Shown here in pieces: positions 26,101 to 37,580 of a stretch of 64,000 bases of DNA (its first letter is position 1; every line of letters starts with the position of its first letter). Position numbers and translations under genes: made by a program. This stretch comes from Craspedostauros australis (lineage: Eukaryota; Bacillariophyta; Bacillariophyceae; Mastogloiales; Achnanthaceae): the NCBI GenBank assembly GCA_026770025.1, contig JAMXDE010000058.1:248001-312000 (forward strand), written 5' to 3'. Below the pieces are notes generated by a model. It did not search any database, was not told where the DNA came from, and saw nothing but the letters and a program-made list of their open reading frames with translations.

Positions 26101-27008
26101 TGGTGAGCATTGACTCCACAGAATGTGATGGTTTGATTGGCTGCTGCGACAGCCGTGCGGAACAGCTGCTCAGCGAATCTGTCTTTGTTGGGGTGGTAGT
26201 GGTGTATGCAGACACCGAAGGAATGAGCATAGCACTCGAAATCCTGATTGGCTTGCAGTGTGTTAGCACCAGACTGGGCGAGCTGCAAGTGAACGTAGTC
26301 AATACCAAGGTACTGATCAACAAATACTGTCACGCATGTGTATCGCGACCAGGTGTGCGTGCCGTTTTGCTGCGGAAGTACCCCAGGCTGGCAGGAGAAA
26401 ATCTGGTCGACTGACACTATATGCCCTGGGAATCGCGCTCGTTTGACAACGTGCATGATATGGTTTGGCTTGCACCGACAGACAGCTTTGCCATAGATGC
26501 ACCCAGAGCAGAGAGGGAACTTGGCCTTGGCCAAGTGTCGTGGTATGATGCTGTGTGACGCCATGTTGCGCAAGACACGGAAGGGTAGGTGTCCCAAGTG
26601 ATGATGCCACCGGAGTAGCTGTCCTTGTGCGTCAGACGCACCAACAGGTTGTGTTGCCAACTGATCACGGACCAGTGTGTTGTTGTCTTGGAGAGGATCG
26701 GGCCTCAGCTTGGCAAGCTTGGGATCTTCGTGAACCTCCATCAAGTCATCGGGGACATTGTTGATGTTGAGAAGTTCTGAGTTGCTTGGAGGACTGGAAG
26801 TAGCAAGGAATGCTGGCGCATGTCACTTGGTGTTGGCGACAGACATCAACGACAGGTTGGTGCCTGGATAATGATATACTGTGACCTTGCGATGTGAGGA
26901 ACGCAGGACAGTGTAGTTGCTGTATGTCATGCAGGTACGCAGGTGCCTGTCATGGTGATTGTGGGGACCTTGGTCAGACCATTGCTGCGGACAGAACAGA
27001 TGGATGCG

Positions 27009-27799
27009 TGTCGAGATGTACATGTGAGTATATATCAAGATGTACGTGTATATGTGCATCGTTCACCCGCTATTCTCTCATACGCACTTGGACGGTATAA
27101 CTATACTCGTGTCGATAGTATGCTGTGATTCGTCAGAATTACAGGGGAAATGGAACACACAAAAAGGGGCAAGATTTCTGGAGGAAATTTGCAAATAACG
27201 ATTTCTGGAAGAATCAGAAGATCGTCCGTCCATGCATCAATGGTACCAAGAGAATCTCGAGGTACTTCCCAACTAAACCTCAGATGACGATATCATCTGA
27301 CAGACTACTGCATCACCAATGGAACGTGACATCTGGAGAGCAGAAGGACGCCTACTGACGTCGACAGGATGTCAACATGTCACCACGTCGACAGCTGTCT
27401 CCAAGTCAGAGCAGGAGGCGAAGATACGATGACCCATGAAGATCATGGATACTGAAGGTGAACTTCAAATGGTAAGTACTCATGGAGTAGAAGCCAGTAC
27501 TGAATGAACAGAGTGTCGAATGCGGAGTACGCATCGAACACGAAGCATCGTGTAGCACGAGCACACGATGTTGAGAGAGAGAGAGAGAATACAGAGAGGA
27601 GCGAGAGAGGATCTCGCGTACCGACTCATAGTCGGAGACCGAATCTACGAAACAGATTGAAGCGCCGAGAGCATCGGGCAAGAGAACGGGCGTACACCGA
27701 GAGCATCGGAGTAGCCAAGTAATGAAATAGCAAACAGACGACTATCAACCAACACCATCTTCCACGATCGTAGGTTACCGTGCGCGGAACTTGCCAACA
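27009..27799 (+). repeat. 5' LTR of the young copia element
   Basis: 791 bp, starting TGTCGAGATG and ending CTTGCCAACA, with no difference seen from the 3' LTR. Contains a GA-rich run near 27574-27590. Confidence 0.93.
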
Positions 27800-27811
27800 C
27801 GTTTATAAACG
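27800..27811. promoter_or_regulatory. Palindrome directly after the 5' LTR, at the expected primer-binding position
   Basis: CGTTTATAAACG is a perfect 12-bp palindrome starting one base after the LTR. A near copy sits next to the LTR at about 48583-48594. No standard TGG-type primer-binding site is seen here. Some copia elements prime from internal tRNA sequence, so its role is unknown. Confidence 0.4.
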
Positions 27812-27881
27812 ATAGATCAGGGCGAGCCCGCGAATCGTATCGTGCGAGGAAGACGAACATCATTCAAGAGCAGCAGGCTGA

Positions 27882-30800
27882 ATGAGCGAGGAAGAGGAAT
27901 TGAAAGACATCCCTCTGTCCAATCCGACTATCAAGAGAGAAGAAGGTGCGAGTGAGACTCCACCACGAGAAGAGAAGGAAGCAGCCGCGGCTACTGTCCT
28001 ATCAAGCGCAGACGCAAGCGCGATCGACGAGACCGAAGAAGAACGGTCTGCAAGACTACATCGTAAGGAGAAGAGGATTCTCAAGGCGATCAAGCAAGAG
28101 GAGACTGGTGTGACGAAGAGCATTCGCACAGCCAAACAGGGTGGGAAAAGTGAGACACCACCAGGAGGAGAATTTGTGACGAAAACAATCTCCGCGCAAC
28201 AACAGGCGAAAATCGAAGAATCGACAACACAGAAACAGACGGAAATCAAGGGCGCGAGCGCACCAACGACGAAACAACGAATCAACATGGCGACATCAGC
28301 CAACGTGAACAAGCGACGCATCAAGGCGCCGATGTTCAGCGGTGAACAGGAAGACTACAGCGCATGGGAGTCCCAAGCGAAGGCATACGCTCGTGCACAG
28401 AAGACGAGAGACGTGATGTTGGGCAAGACCAAGGTGCCAACAGTGAGCGAGATCGCGGCAGCCGCCGATGAAGACAAGGAAGCGATGGAGGAGATCTACG
28501 AGCTGGGATGCGATTGCTTCAGCGATCTGATCCTCATGATGGATGCAGAGAAAGGAAAGGGCAAGCAAGCCATCCAGTACATCAACCAATGCATCTCCGT
28601 CGACTACCCCGAAGGAGACGCACACGGAGCGTGGAACGTTCTCGCGGAGAAGTTCCGACCATCCGACGCAGTAACGAAGATCAAACTCAAGCGCCAATTC
28701 AACAACGAAAAGATGAAGAGAGACACGGACCCCGACATCTACATCACGCAACTCGAGAGTCTACGATCGCGTCTCCACGATGTCAAGTACGAGATCACAG
28801 ACGAGGAAATGATCATGCAGATCCTCAGCACGGTGAGCGTGGAATACAAAACCCACGTCGTGAACTTCCAACACCAACTCACGTTCAATCCGGAACTGGT
28901 TACCATCAACGCGATCAGAGGAGTACTCCGTACTGCATACGCCACCCACAGAGGAGGCAAGGCATACGTCGACGACTTCCAAGACAGCAACACGAAGAGC
29001 AACGACACCGGCTTCACAAGCACCGGTAACTTCAAGGGTACTTGCCACAACTGTGGCGTGTATGGCCATAGATCCGCCGATTGCCCAGAACGCAAGAAAC
29101 CGAACAACAAGAAAAACAACAACAACAACAACAAGATGAACGGAAAGCGCAACAAGGGAAGCGGCTTCAAGGGCAAGTGCAACTACTGCGGCATCTTCGG
29201 ACATCGCGAGGCGGAATGTCGAAAGAAGAAGTTCAACGAGAAGAAGAACAACGAACAAGCCAACGCGGCTACGGAAGGACACGACAAGAGCAGGCACGAG
29301 ATGGTACTCTCTGCAAAGGACATGCCGCTCTGCATGTTGGTGTCCGACGACTACATCGAAGACTCCTTCTTCGATAACTTCGAATACGTCGGGAGTGACG
29401 ACGAAGTGCAGGATGATGAGATCATCCCGGAGTGGCTCAGTGAGGAGCCAATCATCCACGAGGTGGATCCAAGACGCGAAGTGAGCTACGAATGCTACTT
29501 CAACGCGCACGACCTGATCGGTTCATACGGCGACGAAGCTGAGATGGACGAGGCCAACGATAGCGACATCGAAGAGGCCATGAGCGATGACGACGACGAC
29601 GACGCCGACGAGGACGGCGCAGATGAAGACGACGAGGCGAACCGTGACGAGTTGCCTCCTCCTCAAGCTGGGAGATACGAGAGAACGGGAACCTTCATCA
29701 ATCAAGGCGAAACGCGCCGCGCCGCGGCGCCGCCTCCTCCAGCGGCGGGGAACAACAGATCGGGCATCTTCGACGAGGATGACAGCGACGAATCCGAGGA
29801 CGGCAATCATCCAGACAACAGCTTCAATCCAAACGAGCGTGTCGTCTATCCATCGAATATCGACTTCCCGGATATTGAGAATCCCAATAGCGTCGACTAC
29901 CTCCTCCGTCACAGCACCATCCCGAATGCAACAGCAACAGCATTGATAATCCAAAAGCAGCTCATCTTTGACGCCGTGATGGAAGCGGGAATGCGAGTAT
30001 TCCCAGGAACGACACGAGGAGCACTCATGCCAATATGGGTGAACATGATGGGATCCATCCTATCCGAGCACTTCGACTCAATCGAAGAGATCCTCGCCAA
30101 TGCAATCATCGTCAACCGCATACTGGAAGGGAACGACTCGGAAACGATCCCAGATACGGATCTGCATTACATCCTTGGAGGATGCATGCGCGTGCTCTTG
30201 CGAGAGCGATCACGCGTCTACCCATACGATCCAGCCACAGGATCTCATCGGAACACTACGATTCCATCGGACTACGCGCAACTACCCGACGACATGGATG
30301 ACGGAGACCATCATCATCCATACAACGAAGATGGAGTCCACGAAGACAACGACGACGGCAGCTTCGACGACGAGATAGCTGCGGCAGCTGTGGAGCAACT
30401 CCACGAACTGAGCACCAAGTACAAGGACAAGGTCAACAAAGACACCTGGCTCGCCGATAGCGGAGCTTCGTGTCACATCGTCAACTCGGACGCCGCTCTC
30501 TTCAACGTGCGGCACATCAAGTCCTTCGTCCAAGTGGGAGACAGCACGAAGCTGGACTCTCCCAAGATGGGATCCATTCGCTTGAAAGTCAAACAGCGAG
30601 ACAACACTGGCCACGTCATCCGGCTCGATGATGTGAAGTACACACCCAAGATGGCGGTGAACCTTTTCTCCACGAACAAGGCTCTGTACAACGGTTACCA
30701 GCTTGGTAACAACGGCATTCTGATGGACATCATCAACGGATCCGGAACGAAGATCGTGTTCGATCGAGTCTTCCCCACATCCAACGGATTCATCACGGGA

Positions 30801-33434
30801 GTGCAGATGCATCCCATCATGCCAACAGACGACGACAAGGCTTGCACAGCCATCGTCAAGAATCCATCCAAGGAGATCAGCGCGGTGAACCTGCACCGAA
30901 TGCTCGGCCACGCGCCACTCGAGACCATGAAGCGAACGGCCGCTCAATATGGATGGAAGATTATCGGCGAGATGCCGGTGTGTCGTGACTGCGCGGTCGC
31001 GAACGCAAGAGTGAAGAATATTCCGAAGGCAACTATTCCAAGAGCTACTCGCCGCGGCGAACGGTTCTTCATTGACATTAGTTACACTAAACACATAAGC
31101 TTCGGAGATAAACGCTACTGGACCCTGATCGTGGACGACTGCACGGATCACTGCTGGAGTTTCTTTCTCAAGAACAAGAGTGATCAACCAGGATACATCA
31201 AACGATTCATCCAGACGATCAAGTCACAGACTGGTGACCAACAGATCATCTTCCGAGGTGACAACAGCGGAGAGAACAAATCCACGGAGGATATTCTCAT
31301 CGATGCAGGACTCAACGTGAAATTCGAATACACGGCATCGAACACGCCGCAACAGAACGGAAGAGTGGAACGCAAGTTCGCGTACCTCTACACCAAGATT
31401 CGCTCCATGCTCAACGGAGCACAGCTCGACGAAGAGTATAGGCATGGCCTGTGGGCAGCAGCTGCTAGCACTGCCACTGCTATCGCCAATATCACCGTAG
31501 CGAAGAACCAGAAGGAGTCACCACATCGACAATTCTTCGGCAACGATCCACCATATGCGGACGCGCTCCGCACATTTGGAGAGGTGGGTGTTGTGAAGAC
31601 TACCTACGGCGGGATTACCGCGAAACTCAAGAACAGAGGAGAAGAGATGGTATTCATCGGATATGCACACCAACATGCATCAGGAGTTTACAACATGTAT
31701 AGACCATCGACCAAGTCACTCATCTGTTCACGGGACATCAAGTGGCTCAACCAATCATACGGACAGTTCCGTGGCTGGGCACCAGCACCGAACATATCCA
31801 ACGAAACAGGAACAACGGACGCAGACGGCTTCACAACCATCGGACGGAAGGGAGCAACGCCAAGGACGGCAACGCGTCAAACATCGGAAGCGAAGAGAGT
31901 ATCTTTCGCTGACAGCAACAGGTACTACATCCTATCAGACAATGATGACGAGGATAATGAGGACGACGGAGTAGTGACTCAACTAATCCAGAATGACGAG
32001 GAAGATCGGAACGAATCCAATCATGAGGATGACGAAATCCTACCCTCCGGCGACGAAGCCGATGACGAGACAGGTGTCACTCCTCCGAACACACCAGCAA
32101 GGTCTACACATGACACACCATCTAGATCTCCACCAAGCAAACCAAACAAGCGTGACATAGCTAGAAAGGAGAGGATCCGACGTCACGAAGCACGAGGCAG
32201 GAAGGGAGAAGCTAATCCCAAGCCAACCACAGGGAAGAGTATTCCCAGAGCTCTGCGCGAGCTCGAAGACTTCAACGAACGAGGTCGAAAGGAAGAAGGC
32301 TATGAGAGCGATCCATCATCCAGTGAGGCGAGTGACGAACTCAGCGACGAGGTGATCGACGATTCCAACAACGAAACTACAGATGACGAAGAAATCGAAG
32401 ACGAAGATGAAGAGATCGAGATCACTCACTATAGCACAACAGGACTATACGGAATGAATGCAATCATCACCGAGAGACCAGCGATCGACATCGGATTGTC
32501 GATGCAAGACGAGAACAAGGAACCAGAGAAGCACATCGAACCTACAACATTCGATGGAGCCTTCAATCACCCAGATCCTATCCATCGAAAAGGATATCGA
32601 GCAGCCATCAAGAAAGAGTTCGACTCCATGGATACACGCAAGGTATACAGTAAGATCAAACGAGACGCCATTCCACGCGGCCGCAGATGCTGCAAGTGCA
32701 AATGGGTCTTCAAGCTGAAGCGTGACGGCACACATCGAGCGCGGCTCGTTGCATGTGGCTATTCACAAGTCGCAGGAGTAGACTTCCAAGAGCATTACTC
32801 ACCCGTCATCCATGACGTGACCTATCGGGTCATGATGGTGATCATGCTAATCAAGAAGATGGACTGCGCACTCGTCGATGTCGTAACGGCATTCCTACAT
32901 GGAGACCTCGACGAGGAGATCTACATGAACTGTCCCAATGGGATGGATCATCAACCAGACGAAGCCCTGACCCTACACAAGCCAATCTACGGACTTGTGC
33001 AGAGCGCCAGGCAATGGTTCAAGATGTTGGTATCGACCCTCAAGAATATCAACTTCGAACAGAGCGCAGCAGACCCGTGCCTGTTCTACAGGAAGACGAA
33101 CGAAGGAAGCATGATCGTGGCCATCTACGTGGACGATTGCTTCTGTTGCGGAGACTCCAAGGCACTGGAGACATTCCTGAAGACACCGATCAAGGTCCGC
33201 GTGGACAACATCGGGGCGATCTTCATCGCCAAGAACCCATCAACATCCCAACGATCGCGGCACATCGACGTGCGCCATCACTACGTGAGGAACATGGTAA
33301 TCAACAAAACCATCGAAATCATTTTCGTCAAATCCGAGCAGAACACAAGCGACGGATTCACCAAGAACATCAAGGCCGACTTGCAACGTGAACATGAGAA
33401 GTCGTACCTTGACACATCGAGAACATTCGAATGA
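27882..33434 (+). CDS. Gag-pol polyprotein of the young copia element
   Basis: A single frame of 1,850 residues. Gag is followed by two CCHC knuckles (CHNCGVYGHRSADC and CNYCGIFGHREAEC), then an Asp/Glu-rich linker and the protease motif WLADSGASCHIV. Integrase follows with an HRMLGH...CRDC zinc site, FIDISY, FRGDNSGE and TPQQNGRVERKF. Reverse transcriptase shows WVFKLKRDG, CALVDVVTAFLHG and IYVDDC. The C-terminus carries the late RNase H block SRHIDVRHHYVRN. The order of integrase before reverse transcriptase is that of Ty1/copia. Gag and pol sharing one frame is common in this group. The acidic linker regions are long for the family. Confidence 0.93.
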   Translation: MSEEEELKDIPLSNPTIKREEGASETPPREEKEAAAATVLSSADASAIDETEEERSARLHRKEKRILKAIKQEETGVTKSIRTAKQGGKSETPPGGEFVTKTISAQQQAKIEESTTQKQTEIKGASAPTTKQRINMATSANVNKRRIKAPMFSGEQEDYSAWESQAKAYARAQKTRDVMLGKTKVPTVSEIAAAADEDKEAMEEIYELGCDCFSDLILMMDAEKGKGKQAIQYINQCISVDYPEGDAHGAWNVLAEKFRPSDAVTKIKLKRQFNNEKMKRDTDPDIYITQLESLRSRLHDVKYEITDEEMIMQILSTVSVEYKTHVVNFQHQLTFNPELVTINAIRGVLRTAYATHRGGKAYVDDFQDSNTKSNDTGFTSTGNFKGTCHNCGVYGHRSADCPERKKPNNKKNNNNNNKMNGKRNKGSGFKGKCNYCGIFGHREAECRKKKFNEKKNNEQANAATEGHDKSRHEMVLSAKDMPLCMLVSDDYIEDSFFDNFEYVGSDDEVQDDEIIPEWLSEEPIIHEVDPRREVSYECYFNAHDLIGSYGDEAEMDEANDSDIEEAMSDDDDDDADEDGADEDDEANRDELPPPQAGRYERTGTFINQGETRRAAAPPPPAAGNNRSGIFDEDDSDESEDGNHPDNSFNPNERVVYPSNIDFPDIENPNSVDYLLRHSTIPNATATALIIQKQLIFDAVMEAGMRVFPGTTRGALMPIWVNMMGSILSEHFDSIEEILANAIIVNRILEGNDSETIPDTDLHYILGGCMRVLLRERSRVYPYDPATGSHRNTTIPSDYAQLPDDMDDGDHHHPYNEDGVHEDNDDGSFDDEIAAAAVEQLHELSTKYKDKVNKDTWLADSGASCHIVNSDAALFNVRHIKSFVQVGDSTKLDSPKMGSIRLKVKQRDNTGHVIRLDDVKYTPKMAVNLFSTNKALYNGYQLGNNGILMDIINGSGTKIVFDRVFPTSNGFITGVQMHPIMPTDDDKACTAIVKNPSKEISAVNLHRMLGHAPLETMKRTAAQYGWKIIGEMPVCRDCAVANARVKNIPKATIPRATRRGERFFIDISYTKHISFGDKRYWTLIVDDCTDHCWSFFLKNKSDQPGYIKRFIQTIKSQTGDQQIIFRGDNSGENKSTEDILIDAGLNVKFEYTASNTPQQNGRVERKFAYLYTKIRSMLNGAQLDEEYRHGLWAAAASTATAIANITVAKNQKESPHRQFFGNDPPYADALRTFGEVGVVKTTYGGITAKLKNRGEEMVFIGYAHQHASGVYNMYRPSTKSLICSRDIKWLNQSYGQFRGWAPAPNISNETGTTDADGFTTIGRKGATPRTATRQTSEAKRVSFADSNRYYILSDNDDEDNEDDGVVTQLIQNDEEDRNESNHEDDEILPSGDEADDETGVTPPNTPARSTHDTPSRSPPSKPNKRDIARKERIRRHEARGRKGEANPKPTTGKSIPRALRELEDFNERGRKEEGYESDPSSSEASDELSDEVIDDSNNETTDDEEIEDEDEEIEITHYSTTGLYGMNAIITERPAIDIGLSMQDENKEPEKHIEPTTFDGAFNHPDPIHRKGYRAAIKKEFDSMDTRKVYSKIKRDAIPRGRRCCKCKWVFKLKRDGTHRARLVACGYSQVAGVDFQEHYSPVIHDVTYRVMMVIMLIKKMDCALVDVVTAFLHGDLDEEIYMNCPNGMDHQPDEALTLHKPIYGLVQSARQWFKMLVSTLKNINFEQSAADPCLFYRKTNEGSMIVAIYVDDCFCCGDSKALETFLKTPIKVRVDNIGAIFIAKNPSTSQRSRHIDVRHHYVRNMVINKTIEIIFVKSEQNTSDGFTKNIKADLQREHEKSYLDTSRTFE

Positions 33435-33454
33435 CCGAATGCACACAGGAAGGG

Positions 33455-34245
33455 TGTCGAGATGTACATGTGAGTATATATCAAGATGTACGTGTATATG
33501 TGCATCGTTCACCCGCTATTCTCTCATACGCACTTGGACGGTATAACTATACTCGTGTCGATAGTATGCTGTGATTCGTCAGAATTACAGGGGAAATGGA
33601 ACACACAAAAAGGGGCAAGATTTCTGGAGGAAATTTGCAAATAACGATTTCTGGAAGAATCAGAAGATCGTCCGTCCATGCATCAATGGTACCAAGAGAA
33701 TCTCGAGGTACTTCCCAACTAAACCTCAGATGACGATATCATCTGACAGACTACTGCATCACCAATGGAACGTGACATCTGGAGAGCAGAAGGACGCCTA
33801 CTGACGTCGACAGGATGTCAACATGTCACCACGTCGACAGCTGTCTCCAAGTCAGAGCAGGAGGCGAAGATACGATGACCCATGAAGATCATGGATACTG
33901 AAGGTGAACTTCAAATGGTAAGTACTCATGGAGTAGAAGCCAGTACTGAATGAACAGAGTGTCGAATGCGGAGTACGCATCGAACACGAAGCATCGTGTA
34001 GCACGAGCACACGATGTTGAGAGAGAGAGAGAGAATACAGAGAGGAGCGAGAGAGGATCTCGCGTACCGACTCATAGTCGGAGACCGAATCTACGAAACA
34101 GATTGAAGCGCCGAGAGCATCGGGCAAGAGAACGGGCGTACACCGAGAGCATCGGAGTAGCCAAGTAATGAAATAGCAAACAGACGACTATCAACCAACA
34201 CCATCTTCCACGATCGTAGGTTACCGTGCGCGGAACTTGCCAACA
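33455..34245 (+). repeat. 3' LTR of the young copia element
   Basis: 791 bp, same ends and length as the 5' LTR. Related but diverged LTRs occur at 44404-47483, 45110-47365 and from 48595. Confidence 0.93.
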
Positions 34246-35279
34246 GATGCGAAGCCATGGCGCATAGTATGCATTGGATATCTTAATCCGCAGTGGCCTG
34301 CCATTGTTGTCAAGTATTGTCCATGACAGTGTGCCCTTGGATTGGATGGGGATGGACTCTCCAACTCCTTCTATGGTCATACCATGGATAGGTTGAAGAT
34401 CGTTGTTGAAGTTGCCGCATTGTCCAGAGACTGTGGCAAACATGCAAGTGTTGATTCCGATTGGCACATCACCCATCCAATGCAATGCCATCTGCATTGC
34501 AGAGGTGCCTTGCAGGTCTGTGACTGATAAGGTTGACTGGATGGGCGTGCTGACATGTCAGTTCTCGCTGATGTTTCCATTGCTGGGAGCGGAATGCTGA
34601 CTACTGTTGAAGTTTCCATTGCCGTTGTCGAAGTGGACGTGAGGAGCTGACTTGGTGTGTACCTTGGCGGATTTGGATGAGGACGATTTCTTGTCATACA
34701 AGCGCTTCTTCCCGGAGGAGTCAGCATGTTTGCCAGATCGGGCATGACAGTTGGATGTCTTGTGCTTGCCCCATGCCTTGTGGTTGTCACACCAGTGGAA
34801 GGTGGTTCCCTGGTGGACAAAGTGCCTGGGGTTGTTGCCCTTTGGCGAATCTTGATTGGCAAGAAGGTAGTTGCTGCCTTGTGGCAAGCTGTCTCTTTGT
34901 TGTCCTTCTTGTTGTTTGCTTGCTTGCTGGATGATTTGGTGAGTGATGCTTTGAGCTGCTTCGTCTTGGCCCGGAGAGCAAGGAGCTGCTTGTCGCAAGA
35001 AAGACGGTTCCATGTGCTGGCATTGACCAAGCTCTGTTACTTGGTCTCAGCAGTATTCATGAGACTGATGTAGTCTGGAGTACCGCAGTCGCTGCAGTGC
35101 TGGATGTGGCTGACAAACTCTTCATTGTATGATATGTCGTATGCAGTGATGAGTGCAAAGGTGACTTTGCTGCCAACTGTTTTGCCTTTGGACTGGAGAG
35201 TGAAGACTTGGTTGCGAACGTGGTTGTTCAGCTTCTTGATGTTGTTGTTGAAGTCTTTGAGCTTCAACCAATGTAGATT

Positions 35280-35910
35280 GATACCAACTGCACCACTCCA
35301 AGCACACTCCCAAGAGTACGGCCATGGAGCCTGCAGTGTTAGATCCGTCTGGAAGTTATCAAAATATACGGATGCTGATATCACGCAGTTCTGCATTGGA
35401 CAAGACTGCACGGTACGATTCACCTTGTACAGCATTATGCATACCAATGCATTGCACAGGCCGTTTTCAGAGATCCAATCAACTGGACAACTCCAAGCAC
35501 ACTCCAAAAAGTGCGGTCACCCAGTTTGAATTCCTAGATCAGTTTAGAAGAGATCCAATTCTATGGATGCTGATACCAAGCCGTACTGAACGGTACGCAT
35601 TGCGCTGTACAACATTCTGAGCATGTGTGCATACAAAATGTCAATCATACTCCAATCCAACACTTCGATGCCTCTGAATCTCCTCCAAAGTGTACGAATA
35701 TTGAGTTCAAAGTGATAGATCCATGTGGGAAGGACTTAAATCTACAGATCAAGATGTCGTTTGATGTGTAGCTCACAGTCCTGCCACACACAAAACGCCA
35801 TGATATCCAGATCCATTGGTATGAGTACCTTCCAGAAGGATCCAAGACCTCAAACTTCGTGGCTGTACCCCATGGAGTGTGCTTGGAGTGGTGGGGTTGT
35901 AACAATCAAG
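35280..35910. repeat. Cluster of diverged direct and inverted modules of about 200 bp
   Basis: The motif CTCCAAGCACACTCC occurs at about 35295 and 35490 on plus and in inverse form near 35873. Each is followed by a similar decoded block: SKHTPKSAVTQFEFLD with the plus copies and SKHTPWGTATKFEVLDPSG with the minus copy. The modules lie beside gag-like sequence of the old copia remnant. Origin unknown; they may be part of that element's leader or a separate captured repeat. Confidence 0.5.
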
Positions 35911-36274
35911 TATGCTTGACCTTTTGTATGCACATATGACCAACACAGTACACACAGTGACCAAATGGTATCGCAGGAATGGAGTACATGTAGTCTGAAA
36001 CTCCTTGCAGTTGGATGTAGACCATTCCAAGGTCGGTACATGCCAATGGCAATGTCAGCATGCAATCGAAAATAGCTGATTCGACCCTCTGCTCAACAGG
36101 ATTCATCGACAACATCATAAACTAGAGTACTCTACGCTGTCCAAAAGGGAAATGGTTGATGTGTACACTTCGTGGCTAAACTAACATTTTCAATGCTGTC
36201 GCAGTGATACGCCGACCATTTCAGTCATCCAATCATCGTGCCAGGCACCAAAACGACCCGGTTAGTGAATTTGC

Positions 36275-36320
36275 TCGTTCGGATTTGGCCAGATTCGTGA
36301 ATTGGCACTAAATCTGCACA
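36275..36320 (-). repeat. Presumed start of 5' LTR of the old copia remnant
   Basis: Direct-repeat partner of 23152-23197. The bases to its right (36321-36478) are a CAACGA-type simple repeat and remnants of Harbinger-like terminal sequence. Confidence 0.55.
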
Positions 36321-36478
36321 AAAAGTCAACGACAACGACAACGACAACCACGACCAAAACTTTGGAAGTAGCACAAAATGAATGGCTGTTGTTGGTTTGC
36401 GCCTGGAATTGGTATCTTTTGCCGGGACTGTGGGAACAGAATATCATTCTGTTTACGACGCCTGAACAGAATGATATT

Positions 36479-37580
36479 AGAGGCCTATCGCATTTCACAT
36501 TGCGAGTCCCACGGTACAAAATAACCTGATAATGACATTTTTAGAGGGGCAACATGCGAACTTCCCCCTCGGAAAGTGAAACTCGATTGCGTTTTAGGAG
36601 CCAAAAACACAATTGAGTTTCACATTGCAGTCCCGGCAATCCAACCTTCCACGTGTTGAAACGAAACCAACGACCAATCATTTCTCTTCATTTGCAGCAA
36701 TGTTGAGTCGTCCTTGTCGTGCTGATGATAGTTTTTATGAGATGCTAGTGATGATGAAACTAGCATTCCGAACGAGGGGTGCATGGAGCGATAGAGAGTG
36801 ATTGCGATGTCGAATATGCTTGTAAGCTTCACATATGATATCTGCGCGCAAGTATCAAAGGCCACCTTCATGATCCAGCTGAGGAATCTTTGCTCATATC
36901 CTATTTCACCCGATGCAACATCCGCGGCGTGTTCCTGATGCTCTGAGGATTAGTGTAGTCAGATACGACCAGGGACTTCTACCAACGGACATTTTGCATC
37001 CTTTGGAGATCCTGAATGCCATATCAGAAGTCGTTGGTGGTCTCCAATCACCCCAACATGCAATCGCAATAGTTCTGTGTAGACTGCGTGAAGAGCTTCT
37101 ATTGGACAACAAACTGCTGATCTATCTCCATAATACGGTGATCAAGAGGTCTCTGCCATCGACATTGGCAACAGAGCCTTGAACAAGCCGTGAATTAGCA
37201 GGGACAAAGTGCTTGCGCATCTGTTGCCGGACCTCTGTTGGTGGCAAAGTTGAGACAGAAGAGATGGCAACGAACCTCTCACAACACGAAACTCCTAAGA
37301 GGAGAAAGAGGGATGTGTGTTGCGTACAACTCAGAGCACACCCATTAATCATCCTATCAACCTTTGGTCTCAACAAGTGATGCGATAACATGCAAGGAGC
37401 ATTCATATCAGAGCAGTCTAAACTAGAGCTCTATTCTACAGAAGAGAACCCGATTCAGTCATGTTGGTCGTCTTTCTGAGTAGGTCACGAACTAGTCACG
37501 AGTACCAATGTGAAATCCGAACGTGAGTGCCACATGTGACATGAACACAGGGGTGTGAATGTGAAATGCGATAGGCCTCT
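36479..37580. mobile_element. 1.1-kb non-autonomous relative of the AGAGG-ended transposon
   Basis: The ends AGAGGCCTATCGCATTTCAC and its inverse at 37580 form about 23 bp of inverted repeat. ATT is duplicated at 36476-36478 and 37581-37583. Sub-terminal sequence (ATGCGAACTTCCCCCTCGG) is shared in inverse orientation with the right end of the enclosing 15.9-kb element, so the two belong to one family. Small frames within show no transposase. Confidence 0.8.

Larger units (their letters stand above)
27009..34245 (+). mobile_element. Ty1/copia LTR retrotransposon, young
   Basis: The 5' LTR (27009-27799) and 3' LTR (33455-34245) are each 791 bp, have TG...CA ends and look identical by reading, so the insertion is recent. 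GATGCG is duplicated at 27003-27008 and 34246-34251. A purine tract (AGGAAGGG) precedes the 3' LTR. One long gag-pol reading frame lies between. Parts run gag, protease, integrase, reverse transcriptase, RNase H end, the copia order. The pol region is shorter than usual, so although the frame is continuous there is probably one break. Confidence 0.93.
23152..36320 (-). mobile_element. Ty1/copia element remnant (minus strand), old and broken
   Basis: Fossil copia element read right to left: gag-like sequence near 35300-34550, protease-like sequence near 34500-34250, integrase near 26750-25700, reverse transcriptase near 24820-24270 (YVDD signature), and the RNase H end near 23470-23230 (DIFTKPLAHPLFESL). 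A purine-rich tract near 23198-23210 precedes the presumed 3' LTR start. It is broken in many places and split by the younger plus-strand copia element at 27009-34245. The sequence flanking that insertion reads on as LRI...LSPQQW of the older element. Confidence 0.8.

Noticed and set aside
23152-36320. 46-bp repeats as the complete terminal repeats of a DNA transposon
   Set aside because: They are in direct, not inverted, orientation, and one follows a polypurine-like tract at the end of copia pol, so an LTR start is the better reading.
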